In this document: one piece after another, positions 1 through 8,105 of the stretch
Position numbering within the stretch: position 1 is the first letter of the stretch
Layout of the letters: each line of letters opens with the position of its first letter
From: Anaerostipes faecalis
GTDB lineage: Bacteria > Bacillota > Clostridia > Lachnospirales > Lachnospiraceae
Assembly (NCBI RefSeq): GCF_018982945.1
Contig: NZ_JABRXE010000012.1
Location: forward strand, 1-49,134
Direction of reading: 5' to 3'
DNA: 49,134 nt
Made by a program: the position numbers and the translations under genes
The notes under the pieces: model-generated
Told to the model about the DNA's origin: nothing
Databases searched by the model: none
The model's input: only the letters and a program-made list of their open reading frames with translations

Positions 1-127
1 AAGGATTAGCCATGTAAATATGGTGCGGTTGAGGCTTTTTATTCGAGAGGTCTTTGAGACCTAAGCAGGTAAAAGTCCCTTACAGGGACAGAGCAAACCT
101 CCACTTGTCAGTGGAGGTTATGATTTG
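1..127. repeat. Terminal repeat, left copy (inverted match to 49008-49134)
   Basis: These 127 bases are the exact reverse complement of 49008-49134, and identity stops at position 127. Three hairpins are visible: GGTCT/AGACC near 50-62, GTCCC/GGGAC near 76-90 and AACCTCCAC/GTGGAGGTT near 97-119. Serial hairpins followed by a short tail resemble the right end of an IS200/IS605-type (tnpB) element, but no transposase gene is in the window, so that identity is inferred. A shared length of exactly 127 is also a common maximal k-mer in de Bruijn assemblers. The likely meaning is that the contig enters a multicopy repeat by one k-mer on each side. Confidence 0.85.
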
Positions 128-190
128 GAAGGACCACGCGGACTTGACCGTTTTGTTCTAAATAATAAAAAAGAAATGAAAAAGTAAATA

Positions 191-199
191 TGATATAAT
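191..199 (+). promoter_or_regulatory. Extended -10 promoter for the first SorE-like gene
   Basis: TG at 191-192 followed by TATAAT at 194-199 forms an extended -10 element, 45 bases upstream of the start codon. No good -35 is seen at the standard distance. The stretch 128-190 is otherwise AT-rich with no other feature recognised. Confidence 0.5.
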
Positions 200-244
200 A
201 CAGAAAAGAGACAATGAAAAAAAGGTTATTAGGGGGGGATATAG

Positions 245-1492
245 ATGAAAGTAAGAGGTGTACGTCTTTATGGAGTAAAAGATATACGATTGGAAGAATT
301 TGATCTTCCCGAGATAAAAGAAGATGAAATTTTATTAAAGGTTATTTGTAATGGGATTGCTATGTCTACACTGAAAGAAATAACTCTGGCACAGAGACAT
401 TTAAGAGTTCCCAAAAATATTCATACCAATCCCATTCTGATAGGTCATGAGTTTTCAGGAATTATTGAAAAAGTAGGAAAAAAATGGAAGGATGATTATC
501 ATGAGGGAGAACGGTTTGTAATTGTTCCAGAGATTCCGGGTCAGATTGAGTCGCCAGGGTATTCATATAAGTATTTTGGAGGCGCAGCAACATATTGTAT
601 TATTCCCGGAGACATAATTGAAAAGGGTTGTTTGATATCGTATGAGGGGGATAGTTTCTACGAGCCAGCAATGGCACAGGCTTTATATAGTATTGTTGGA
701 AGTTTTCATTCCAATTATCACACGATTCCAGGATCACATGAACATATTTTAGGAATCCGTGAAGGCGGTAATACGATTATTTTGGGAGGTTGTGGTCCTA
801 TGGGAATCATGGCAATCCGATATGTATTACAAATGAAAAAGAAGCCTAGAAGACTTGTGATAACAGATACCAATGAAGAACGTATTGAAAAAGTCAGAAA
901 ATTGATTACGGTTCAGGAGGCAAGAAGGAATGGGGTTGAATTATATTATATTAATCCGTCTATGTTAACAGATCCTGTTCCTGCATTACTTGCTATTACT
1001 CTAGAAAAAGGATATGATGATGTATTTGTGTATGCACCTCCTAAAAATGTGGCAGAAATCGGTAATCGGATTATGGCAATGGATGGGTGTATGAATATTT
1101 ATGCGGCAACTGCAGACAAGAAATATCGTGCTGGAATGAATATTTATGGAAGTCATTATCTCAAAACAAAGTTAATTGGTTCTTCGGGGGGACTTCGCTC
1201 AGATATGGAAGAAGCTTTAGAAATTATAGATAATAAGAAGATCAATCCGGCAATTGGTATTACACATATTGGAGGAATAGATGCTGTTGTTGACACAACT
1301 CTCTATTTAAAGAAAATGCAGGGAGAGAAAAAAATCATATATAATCACATTAATATGCCGTTGACGGCAATTGAGGATTTTAGAAAACTGGAAAAAAATA
1401 ATCCAGTATTTGGTCAGCTGGCTGATGCCTGTGATAAACATGGAGGCTTTTGGAATAAAGAAGCAGAAGATATTTTACTTGCCAATTTTTAA
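245..1492 (+). CDS. SorE-like MDR dehydrogenase, paralog 1, with altered zinc-site residues
   Basis: This 415-residue medium-chain dehydrogenase resembles SorE, L-sorbose-1-phosphate reductase. A GHE motif is at residues 67-69 and a Rossmann glycine motif (GGCGPMG) near 180. It is co-linear with the paralogs at 4636 and 6827. At the position where those two carry the presumed catalytic zinc cysteine (C39, in ICMST) this copy has Ala39. Where they have Glu145 (AEPM/SEPM) it has Gln145. That suggests lost or changed catalysis, although the frame is intact. The start is supported by a G-rich Shine-Dalgarno (AGGGGGG) a few bases upstream. Unlike the other two paralogs it is not followed by a deoR gene but by a terminator. 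The substrate is unknown; a polyol phosphate is inferred from the family. Confidence 0.85.
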   Translation: MKVRGVRLYGVKDIRLEEFDLPEIKEDEILLKVICNGIAMSTLKEITLAQRHLRVPKNIHTNPILIGHEFSGIIEKVGKKWKDDYHEGERFVIVPEIPGQIESPGYSYKYFGGAATYCIIPGDIIEKGCLISYEGDSFYEPAMAQALYSIVGSFHSNYHTIPGSHEHILGIREGGNTIILGGCGPMGIMAIRYVLQMKKKPRRLVITDTNEERIEKVRKLITVQEARRNGVELYYINPSMLTDPVPALLAITLEKGYDDVFVYAPPKNVAEIGNRIMAMDGCMNIYAATADKKYRAGMNIYGSHYLKTKLIGSSGGLRSDMEEALEIIDNKKINPAIGITHIGGIDAVVDTTLYLKKMQGEKKIIYNHINMPLTAIEDFRKLEKNNPVFGQLADACDKHGGFWNKEAEDILLANF

Positions 1493-1495
1493 TAT

Positions 1496-1533
1496 AACCC
1501 ACAGCATATTAATTATGAATGCTGTGGGTTTAC
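1496..1533 (+). terminator. Intrinsic terminator after SorE-like paralog 1
   Basis: A 12-bp stem, AACCCACAGCAT with ATGCTGTGGGTT, starts 4 bases after the stop codon. The T-run after it is short, so termination may be partial. Confidence 0.6.
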
Positions 1534-1551
1534 TGTTATATGAATTGAGAT

Positions 1552-1731
1552 TTATATCAGATGAGGGATGACTCCCGCCTCTGTAGGCGGTGAGCAACAA
1601 TTATGTATCAGTGGCGGGTTTCAATCCCCCATCTGATATACGCTCCGCGAGGATGCGCAGGAATTCGGATTGGAAGTATGTCTGCTATGCAGACCCGAAT
1701 TCCGCGCCAAGACTCGCGAGCGAGTCTTGAA
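1552..1731. repeat. 180-bp structured repeat, copy 1 (identical to 45259-45438)
   Basis: The 180 bases are identical, in direct orientation, to 45259-45438. The element holds an outer stem (ATATCAGATG with CATCTGATAT), an inner CCCGCC/GGCGGG stem, a long stem of GGAATTCGG with CCGAATTCC that encloses a GTCTGC/GCAGAC hairpin, and a terminal CAAGACTCGC/GCGAGTCTTG palindrome. It has no credible coding capacity. It lies between two convergent genes, so it may be a mobile or RNA-structured intergenic element. Family unknown to me. Confidence 0.9.
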
Positions 1732-1743
1732 GGATAATTTAAT

Positions 1744-4038
1744 TTATTGGACTTTCATTGCACGGATGGAATTGATAACACAGAGCATTGCAACACCCGT
1801 GTCAGCGAATACGGCCATCCACATATTGGCATATCCCAAAAGTCCAAGAATCATAACCAAAGCTTTGACTCCCAATGCAAAAATAACGTTTTGCCATGCA
1901 ATACGACTAGCTTTCTTACTGATGGAAATAGCCTGAGGGATTGCACTGACACTGGAAGTCATAAAGACTACATCAGCAGCTTCAATGGCTGCATCAGCCC
2001 CACTGCCCATGGCAGCACCGCAGTCAGCTCCTGCCAGAACCGGAGCATCATTGATTCCATCTCCGACAAACATGACAGATCCATGTTTCTGACGTTCTTC
2101 TTTTAGTCGACTTAGTTTTTCATCAGGAAGAAGACGTGCATATACTTGATCAATACCAGTCTGGGAGGCAATTGCTTCGGCACTTTTGATAGAATCGCCA
2201 GTAAGCATTACCGTGTGAAGTCCTTGATTTTTTAGAATCCCAATGGCTGATTTAGCATCTTTTTTTAATGTGTCAGAAATCAGGATATATCCGGCCAACA
2301 CACCATTTTCAGCTATATATACTTCAGTTCCATATAAATTAATTGATTCAGGAACAGAAATATGATACATATCCATTAATTTTTGATTGCCAGCTAGAAT
2401 TTCTTTTCCATCCAGAGAAATAACAGTTCCATGACCGGCAATTTCCTTTACAGAATCAGCTGAGGAATATGACAATTTTTTCTTCCGGGCAGCTTCTAAA
2501 ATACTCTTTCCAATTGGATGTGAAGAACCTGCTTCGCAGGATGCCGCCAATGCAAGAAGTTCATTTTCAGAATAACTGCTTAATGAATGAATTTCCTGCA
2601 CCTGGAAATTGCCCTCAGTTAAGGTCCCTGTTTTATCCATAACGATGGATTGGATATGATTTAATGTTTCAAGAGCTGCGCCTCCTTTAAATAGAATACC
2701 CAGACGGGATCCTGCACCGATTCCAGAGAAAAATGCAAGAGGAACACTCAGTACTAAAGCACAAGGACAGCTGATAACAAGGAAAGTCAGTGCGGTATAT
2801 ACCCAATGATGCCAATTTCCTGTGATTAAAGATGGAAGAATGGCAGTTATCAATGCCAGAATAACAACAAAAGGTGTATAGATTCTGGAAAATCGGGTGA
2901 TAAAACGATCAATTGTTGGTTTGCTGGCAGCAGCATTTTCTACAGAATCCATAATGCGTGTGACCATTGAATCCTCAAGAAGCTTCTCAACTTTTATCTG
3001 GATTAATCCCGAGGTATTCATACAGCCAGAGATAACAGAGGTACCTACAGTAGCGGATACAGGAACCGGTTCGCCTGTTACAGGAGAAGTATCAATCATT
3101 GTTTCTCCTGTAACAATAGTACCATCCAGTGGAATACGGTCTCCTGGACGTACCTGTATAATATCACCTATCTGGGCATCTTCTGCATCTATAACAGATA
3201 TATTACCATGAATATCAACGTAATTTACCACTTCAGGACGCATGTCAATGGCATCCATAATCTGTGAACGACTTCGGGCAACAGCCTTATTTTCAAATAA
3301 TTCACCAATGCGATAAAAAAGCATGACTCCAACAGCTTCAGCAAATTCTCCGATAAAAAAAGCTCCAATTGTGGCAATACTCATTAAGAAATTTTCATCA
3401 AAAACCTGACCGCGGGTAATGTTGCGAAAAGCAGTCCAGACAATCCGGGCTCCTAAAATAACATACGCAATGATAAAACAAAGATTTCCATAAATGTCGC
3501 TGGAGGATTTTAAAAATTGTCCTGCAGTAAAGAATCCAATACCGAGAATGATGCAGATTAAAGCTTTTGTATCTTCGTTCATTGTATTATTGGTGGTTTC
3601 TTTTTGATGTTTTATGCGGGCAGGACGTATGGAAACAGTTACCTGAGGTTCGATGGATGTACATATTTTCTGAATCTGCGGAAGAAGGGATTTTGCATCA
3701 GGAGCCCAGACACGCAGTTGTTTTGTTGCATAAGTCAAAGAAGCTGCTTCAACCTCCGGAAGACCATTGATTTTTTCTTCCATTTTACCGGCACAATGAG
3801 CACAGCCCAGATTGTCGATAATAAAAATTACAGGAGCGCCGGTACCTTCTTTGGCAGCAGCGGATTCCTGATGATGGTGATCATGACCGCAGTCGCATTC
3901 TTCCTGATGATGGTGATCATGACCGCAGTCGCATTCTTCCTGGTGATGGTGATCATGACCGCAACCGCATTCTTCCTGATGATGGTGATCATGCTCGCAA
4001 CCACATTCTTTATGGTATTGTTTGTTAATTTCTTTCAT
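1744..4038 (-). CDS. CPx-type heavy-metal-exporting P1B ATPase (ZntA/CadA-like)
   Basis: This 764-residue P1B-type ATPase probably exports Zn2+, Cd2+ or Pb2+. Residues 10-60 are a His/Cys-rich segment built of four near-identical 12-residue units. A metal-binding HMA domain follows with GCAHC (Cys79, Cys82). The membrane metal site is CPC at 424-426. The phosphorylation site is DKTGT with Asp468, and the HP locus (SSHPIG) and hinge (GDGIND) are present. The ATG at 4038 is preferred: it has AGGGGA just upstream, whereas the TTG at 4056 overlaps that Shine-Dalgarno. The gene overlaps the ArsR gene by 14 bases, so the two are translationally coupled and the ATPase is presumably derepressed by metal through that regulator. 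CPC and the single HMA fit a divalent-metal exporter better than a copper pump. Confidence 0.93.
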   Translation of the reverse strand: MKEINKQYHKECGCEHDHHHQEECGCGHDHHHQEECDCGHDHHHQEECDCGHDHHHQESAAAKEGTGAPVIFIIDNLGCAHCAGKMEEKINGLPEVEAASLTYATKQLRVWAPDAKSLLPQIQKICTSIEPQVTVSIRPARIKHQKETTNNTMNEDTKALICIILGIGFFTAGQFLKSSSDIYGNLCFIIAYVILGARIVWTAFRNITRGQVFDENFLMSIATIGAFFIGEFAEAVGVMLFYRIGELFENKAVARSRSQIMDAIDMRPEVVNYVDIHGNISVIDAEDAQIGDIIQVRPGDRIPLDGTIVTGETMIDTSPVTGEPVPVSATVGTSVISGCMNTSGLIQIKVEKLLEDSMVTRIMDSVENAAASKPTIDRFITRFSRIYTPFVVILALITAILPSLITGNWHHWVYTALTFLVISCPCALVLSVPLAFFSGIGAGSRLGILFKGGAALETLNHIQSIVMDKTGTLTEGNFQVQEIHSLSSYSENELLALAASCEAGSSHPIGKSILEAARKKKLSYSSADSVKEIAGHGTVISLDGKEILAGNQKLMDMYHISVPESINLYGTEVYIAENGVLAGYILISDTLKKDAKSAIGILKNQGLHTVMLTGDSIKSAEAIASQTGIDQVYARLLPDEKLSRLKEERQKHGSVMFVGDGINDAPVLAGADCGAAMGSGADAAIEAADVVFMTSSVSAIPQAISISKKASRIAWQNVIFALGVKALVMILGLLGYANMWMAVFADTGVAMLCVINSIRAMKVQ
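3866..4009 (-). repeat. Four tandem 36-bp units coding a His/Cys-rich metal-binding segment
   Basis: Four head-to-tail 36-bp units, starting at 3866, 3902, 3938 and 3974, encode variants of a CGHDHHHQEE(C) peptide at the N-terminus of the metal ATPase. The units are nearly identical in DNA, which suggests recent expansion and possible copy-number variation by slippage. Confidence 0.9.
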
Positions 4039-4405
4039 TGATTTTCCCCTTTTCAAAAATTGTTTTCAGCATTTCAGTAATGAGGCAGCCTTCATTAGAA
4101 TCAGAAATTGTATAATGAACCTCTTTACCGATTCTTCGACTGGTAATGACACCTAGTTGTTTTAATGAACGAAGGTGATGTGAAACAGCAGGAGGGCTCA
4201 TTTCAATAGCTGCAGCTATATTTCGAACACACACTTCTCGATTATAGAGCAGATATAAAATTCGAAGACGGGTGCTGTCACTTAGTAATCCAAACAAACT
4301 CGCAGCTTCTATGGAGAACTCTTCAGAAGGAAGAGCATTTTTTAATTCTGTGACATCACAACCATGTCCATGGATATCAACAGAAGAGATATTTAAATGA
4401 CTCAT
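4025..4405 (-). CDS. ArsR/SmtB-family metal-responsive repressor
   Basis: This 126-residue winged-helix protein has the ArsR core: SDSTRLRIL, then a recognition helix around MSPPAVSHHLRSLK, then the wing RRIGKEVHYTI. Candidate metal ligands are a Cys-rich N-terminal stretch (HGHGC), the Cys in EVCVRN of the helix-3 region, and a C-terminal Cys/Glu pair. Only one Cys is present where CadC has CVC, so the sensing site may differ. It is the first gene of the arsR-ATPase operon and overlaps the ATPase gene. It is expected to repress its own promoter until Zn, Cd or Pb binds. Confidence 0.9.
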   Translation of the reverse strand: MSHLNISSVDIHGHGCDVTELKNALPSEEFSIEAASLFGLLSDSTRLRILYLLYNREVCVRNIAAAIEMSPPAVSHHLRSLKQLGVITSRRIGKEVHYTISDSNEGCLITEMLKTIFEKGKINERN

Positions 4406-4456
4406 AAAATAATCCTTTCTTTACGATTAAATGATTGCTTAATTGTTTATGCTTTG

Positions 4457-4485
4457 AATATAATACAAAGTTTAGGAAAAGTCAA
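4457..4485 (-). promoter_or_regulatory. Sigma-A promoter of the arsR-metal ATPase operon
   Basis: Read on the minus strand, TTGACT (4485-4480) and TATATT (4462-4457) are 17 bases apart. AT-rich imperfect dyad sequence between 4425 and 4456, directly downstream of the -10, is where an ArsR operator would be expected, but no exact operator is assigned. Confidence 0.65.
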
Positions 4486-4532
4486 CATATATATCAAAAA
4501 TGAAAAAAATTATCAATTTATTAAAAAATCTC

Positions 4533-4561
4533 TTGCAATATGTAAGGTGAAATGCTAATAT
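4533..4561 (+). promoter_or_regulatory. Promoter of the sorE-like 2/deoR module
   Basis: TTGCAA (4533-4538) and TAATAT (4556-4561) are 17 bases apart, with AATGC just before the -10. The same arrangement (TTGCAA, 17 bases, AATGC before the -10) recurs at the promoter of paralog 3, which suggests a shared regulator. Confidence 0.65.
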
Positions 4562-4635
4562 ACAGTTGTAATGAAAATAAATGAAAATAAATAAAAATAC
4601 ATAAAAATAACTTACTTGTATTAAAGGAGGAGAAT

Positions 4636-5892
4636 ATGAAGGTTAAAGGTGTAAGATTGTATGGTGCTGATGACATTCGTTTAGAAGAATTTGAATTACC
4701 GGAAATTAAGGATGATGAAATTCTTGTAAAAGTAATGAGTGACAGTATTTGTATGTCAACATGGAAAATGGTAAAACAGGGAGCAAACCATAAGCGAGTT
4801 CCTGCTGACGTTGCAGAAAATCCAATTATCATAGGACATGAATTTGCTGGTGATATTGTAAAAGTTGGAAAGAAATGGCAGGACAAATTCAAACCAGGTC
4901 AGAAGTTTGCTCAGCAGCCAGCAATTCCTGGGCAGGCAGAATCTCCAGGATACTCTTATACAGAATGTGGTGGTGCCGCTACATATTGTATTTTCCCAAA
5001 TGATATTATTGAAGCAGGATGTCTGTGGACACACGAAGGAGAATCTTATTTTGAATCTTCTGTAGCAGAACCTATGTGCTGTGTTATTTGTGGTTATAAA
5101 ACAAACTATCATACAAAAGACCGTTATGAACATGTAATGGGAACAAAAGCAGGCGGAAGTATTGCAATCCTTGGAGGATGTGGACCGATGGGACTAGGAG
5201 CAGTCAGCTATGCTCTGGCAATCGATAATAAACCGGCAAAACTTATTGTTACAGATGTGGATGATGCAAAACTGGCAAGAGCTAATGAAGTGATTTCTGT
5301 AGAAGAAGCAAAAGAAAAAGGTGTTGAACTGATATATGTAAACACAGCCAAAATGGAAAATCCAGCTGAAGAATTAAAAGCATTGTCAGTAGACGGAAAA
5401 GGATTTGACGACGTATTTATTTATGTGCCGATTAAGAGTGTGGCAGAGCTTGGAAATCAGATCCTTGGATTTGATGGATGTATGAATCTTTTTGCCGGAC
5501 CAACTGATACAAAATTCTCTGCAGATGTTAATCTTTATGATTGTCATTATAATTCAACCCGTATACTGGGAAGTACAGGCGGAAGCATTGATGATATGAA
5601 AGAAGCCATTGATCGTGCGGCGAGAAAAGAAATCAAAACATCTGTAATGATTACACATGTGGGAGGAATTAATTCCATCGTTGATACAACTATGAATCTG
5701 CCAAATATTCCAGGTGGAAAGAAACTGACTTATCTTCAGTTCGATATGCCTATGACTGCCATCAGTGACTTAAGAAGTCTTGCCGATGAGGATCCATTCT
5801 TTAATGAACTTGCAGATATTTGTGACAAACATAATGGATTGTGGAGTGTCGAAGCAGAAAAAGCATTATTTGCACATTATGGAGTAAAATAG
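4636..5892 (+). CDS. SorE-like polyol-phosphate dehydrogenase / ketose-phosphate reductase, paralog 2
   Basis: A 418-residue zinc MDR dehydrogenase closely resembling L-sorbose-1-phosphate reductase (SorE), which interconverts L-sorbose 1-phosphate and D-glucitol 6-phosphate with NAD(P)H. Cys39 (SICMST), GHE at 67-69 and Glu145 (AEPM) keep the expected zinc-site pattern. The nucleotide-binding motif GGCGPMG is near residue 180. An AAAGGAGGAG Shine-Dalgarno supports the start. A DeoR gene follows 22 bases later and is presumably co-transcribed. The mannitol-type PTS further downstream suggests a hexitol phosphate substrate, but this is inference; the family also contains other polyol dehydrogenases. 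Confidence 0.88.
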   Translation: MKVKGVRLYGADDIRLEEFELPEIKDDEILVKVMSDSICMSTWKMVKQGANHKRVPADVAENPIIIGHEFAGDIVKVGKKWQDKFKPGQKFAQQPAIPGQAESPGYSYTECGGAATYCIFPNDIIEAGCLWTHEGESYFESSVAEPMCCVICGYKTNYHTKDRYEHVMGTKAGGSIAILGGCGPMGLGAVSYALAIDNKPAKLIVTDVDDAKLARANEVISVEEAKEKGVELIYVNTAKMENPAEELKALSVDGKGFDDVFIYVPIKSVAELGNQILGFDGCMNLFAGPTDTKFSADVNLYDCHYNSTRILGSTGGSIDDMKEAIDRAARKEIKTSVMITHVGGINSIVDTTMNLPNIPGGKKLTYLQFDMPMTAISDLRSLADEDPFFNELADICDKHNGLWSVEAEKALFAHYGVK

Positions 5893-5914
5893 TTTATAGA
5901 AAAGCAGGTGAAGT

Positions 5915-6676
5915 ATGTTTGCACAAGAGCGAAGAGATCATATCATTTCATATCTGAAAGAAAAAAAGAGAATTGAAGTGAAAGAACTGGAAGAAATATT
6001 TCAGGTTAGTGGCGCAACGCTTCGGACGGATTTACGTACATTGGAACAAGAAGGTAAATTAGTTCGAACCCATGGAGGTGCTTTACTGAAAGATGATGAG
6101 ATCCAAAAGGAAGATAATCTGATCAGCCGAAAATGTAATCCGCAGAAAAGAGCAATTGCCAGAGAAGCAAAGCGGTATATTAATGAACGGGAAACCATCA
6201 TTCTTGACAGTGGGTCTACAACGCTGGAGCTTGCCAGAGAACTGAAAGATGCAAAAGATTTGAAAATTATTACAAATGATCTTCAAATTGCACTGGAATT
6301 GCAGGAAAATCCATGGATTGATCTGTATTTGGTTGGAGGAAGAGTTCGAAACAGGTTTCGTCTGACCCATGGAGCCATAGGCTTGGATTTTTTAAAAGGT
6401 ATCGCAGCCAACAAAGTATTCTTATCTCCAAATGCACTATCAGTATTTGATGGTGCAACCACCAGTAATGAAGAAATGCAGGCAATTAAGCAAGCAATGA
6501 TAAGGGCATCTGCAGAAGCCTATATGCTTTGTGAAAGCAGTAAAATCGGTAGGAGATCATTCTGTAAGTTCGCATCGTTATCGGAATTTGAAATGATGTT
6601 TACAGATGAAGGTATTTCAAAACGAGAAAAGGAAACTCTCGAATCCAAAGGACTTATAGTGAAAATATGTAAATAA
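5915..6676 (+). CDS. DeoR-family regulator 1
   Basis: A 253-residue DeoR-type repressor. The N-terminal helix-turn-helix (about 1-60) carries the family signature VSGATLRTDLRTLEQEGKL followed by THGGAL. The C-terminal ISOCOT-type sugar-phosphate-binding domain (about 75-235) contains DSGSTTLELA. It is paired with SorE-like paralog 2, so the likely effector is the phosphorylated sugar handled by that enzyme. An AGGTG Shine-Dalgarno precedes the ATG. It is a clear paralog of the DeoR at 8106 (both begin MFA.ER). Confidence 0.92.
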   Translation: MFAQERRDHIISYLKEKKRIEVKELEEIFQVSGATLRTDLRTLEQEGKLVRTHGGALLKDDEIQKEDNLISRKCNPQKRAIAREAKRYINERETIILDSGSTTLELARELKDAKDLKIITNDLQIALELQENPWIDLYLVGGRVRNRFRLTHGAIGLDFLKGIAANKVFLSPNALSVFDGATTSNEEMQAIKQAMIRASAEAYMLCESSKIGRRSFCKFASLSEFEMMFTDEGISKREKETLESKGLIVKICK

Positions 6677-6681
6677 TATTG

Positions 6682-6713
6682 AAGGAGGAATCATTGTGAT
6701 TTCTCCTTTTTTT
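6682..6713 (+). terminator. Intrinsic terminator after deoR 1
   Basis: The stem AAGGAG-GAATCA pairs with TGATTTC-TCCTT around a TTG loop and is followed by a T-run (6707-6713). Confidence 0.85.
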
Positions 6714-6764
6714 GTTGCAAATAAGTGGTTTTATGTTGCAAAAATACCACAATAATGCTATTAT
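6713..6764 (+). promoter_or_regulatory. Promoter and direct-repeat operator of sorE-like 3
   Basis: TTGCAA (6736-6741) and TATTAT (6759-6764) are exactly 17 bases apart. The nonamer TGTTGCAAA occurs twice in direct orientation, at 6713-6721 and 6734-6742, 21 bases apart or two helical turns. The second copy covers the -35. This is a plausible DeoR-type operator, inferred from position and spacing. Confidence 0.65.
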
Positions 6765-6826
6765 GTTTTTAAAATAAAAAAAAATAAAAGAAAAATAAAA
6801 AATAAATTTCAAAAAGAAAAGGAGAT

Positions 6827-8086
6827 GTGATGATGAAAGTAGAAGGCGTAAGAATGCATGGATCAAAAGATATTCGTCTGGAAGAATTTGAACTTCCGGA
6901 AATTAAGGAAGATGAAGTGCTTCTGAAAGTAATGAGTGATAGTATTTGCATGTCAACATGGAAAGAAGTGAAACTAGGTTCCGGTCATATTCGGGTACCA
7001 GATACTATTGGAGAAAAACCAGTGATTGTTGGTCATGAATTTTCAGGAACAATTGAAAAAGTTGGTTCAAAATGGAAAAATGAGTATAAAGCTGGAGAGC
7101 GTTTTGTAGTATTACCAGGCATTCCAGGTCAGATGGGAGCTCCAGGATATTCTTATGAGTATTTTGGTGGTGCCGTAACCTATTGTATTGTTCCAAATGA
7201 AGTTATTGAGAAGGGATGTCTGCTCCACTATGATGGAGATTCTTTCTTTGAGGTGTCTGTTTCAGAACCTATGTACTGTATTATCGGCGGATATAATGCA
7301 AACTATCATACAAAGCCAGAGACACATGAACATTTTATAGGGGCCAGAGAAGGTGGAAATATTGCAATTCTTGGTGGATGCGGGCCTATGGGACTGGGAG
7401 CGATCAGTTATGCACTGGCAATGAAAAATAAACCTAAAATGATTGTGGTAACGGAAATAAACGATGATCGATTAAATCGTGCAAGAGAAGTGATTTCAGA
7501 AGAAGAAGCTAGATTAAAAGGGATAGAACTCCATTATGTAAATACAGCCAAAATGGATGACGAAGTAAAAGAACTGATGGAACTGACAGGCGGAGAAGGA
7601 TATCATGATGTATTTGTATATGCTCCAGTTCGTCAGATTGCTGAAACAGGAAACAAAATTATGGCGTTTGATGGATGTATGAATTTATTTGCGGGACCTT
7701 CTGACAGCGGATTTTCAGCGGAAATAAATCTGTATGATTCACATTATCGAAATACTAAGATATTAGGGTCATCTGGAGGAATTAAAGAAGATCTTTTGGA
7801 AGCCCTTGATCTGATATCAAAAAAAGAAGTAAAGCCAGCTGTAATGATTACACATATTGGAGGATTAGATGCATATGCAGACACAACTCTGCATCTTCCA
7901 GAAATACCGGGAGGTAAAAAATTAATATATACACAGATTCATATGCCATTGACATCTATTGAAGATTTTCGTAAAATAGGAGAAGAGAATCCATTATTTA
8001 CCAAACTTGCAGATGCATGCGACAAACATCAAGGATTATGGAATAAGGAAGCAGAAGATATATTATTAGAACATTTTGAAGTATAA
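6827..8086 (+). CDS. SorE-like polyol-phosphate dehydrogenase / ketose-phosphate reductase, paralog 3
   Basis: A 419-residue MDR dehydrogenase, full-length homolog of the proteins at 245 and 4636. It keeps the ICMST cysteine, GHEF and SEPM glutamate expected for the catalytic zinc site, and the GGCGPMG dinucleotide motif. The start MMKVEG has two consecutive ATG codons, at 6827 or 6830-6833, both reachable from AAGGAGATG upstream. deoR 2 follows 19 bases later. By eye it resembles paralog 1 over stretches where paralog 2 differs (for example FGGA and NKEAEDILL), so paralogs 1 and 3 may be the closer pair. The exact substrate is unknown; a hexitol or ketose phosphate is inferred. Confidence 0.88.
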   Translation: MMMKVEGVRMHGSKDIRLEEFELPEIKEDEVLLKVMSDSICMSTWKEVKLGSGHIRVPDTIGEKPVIVGHEFSGTIEKVGSKWKNEYKAGERFVVLPGIPGQMGAPGYSYEYFGGAVTYCIVPNEVIEKGCLLHYDGDSFFEVSVSEPMYCIIGGYNANYHTKPETHEHFIGAREGGNIAILGGCGPMGLGAISYALAMKNKPKMIVVTEINDDRLNRAREVISEEEARLKGIELHYVNTAKMDDEVKELMELTGGEGYHDVFVYAPVRQIAETGNKIMAFDGCMNLFAGPSDSGFSAEINLYDSHYRNTKILGSSGGIKEDLLEALDLISKKEVKPAVMITHIGGLDAYADTTLHLPEIPGGKKLIYTQIHMPLTSIEDFRKIGEENPLFTKLADACDKHQGLWNKEAEDILLEHFEV

Positions 8087-8105
8087 AAAGTAAAGAAAGG
8101 AAAGA

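Noticed and set aside
1552-1731. CRISPR-like repeats
   Set aside because: Only two copies 44 kb apart, 180 bp long, with no regular spacers; no cas genes in the window.
1670-1936. Open frame beginning MEVCLLCRPEFRAKTRERVL, also seen at 45377
   Set aside because: It starts inside the 180-bp repeat at both sites and then runs antisense to the metal ATPase or into unrelated sequence. It lacks a Shine-Dalgarno and reflects repeat palindromes, not a gene.
3604-4041. 145-codon + strand frame with a repetitive hydrophobic MMVIMTAVAFF pattern
   Set aside because: It is the antisense of the His/Cys tandem repeats of the ATPase. The periodicity comes from the 36-bp units.
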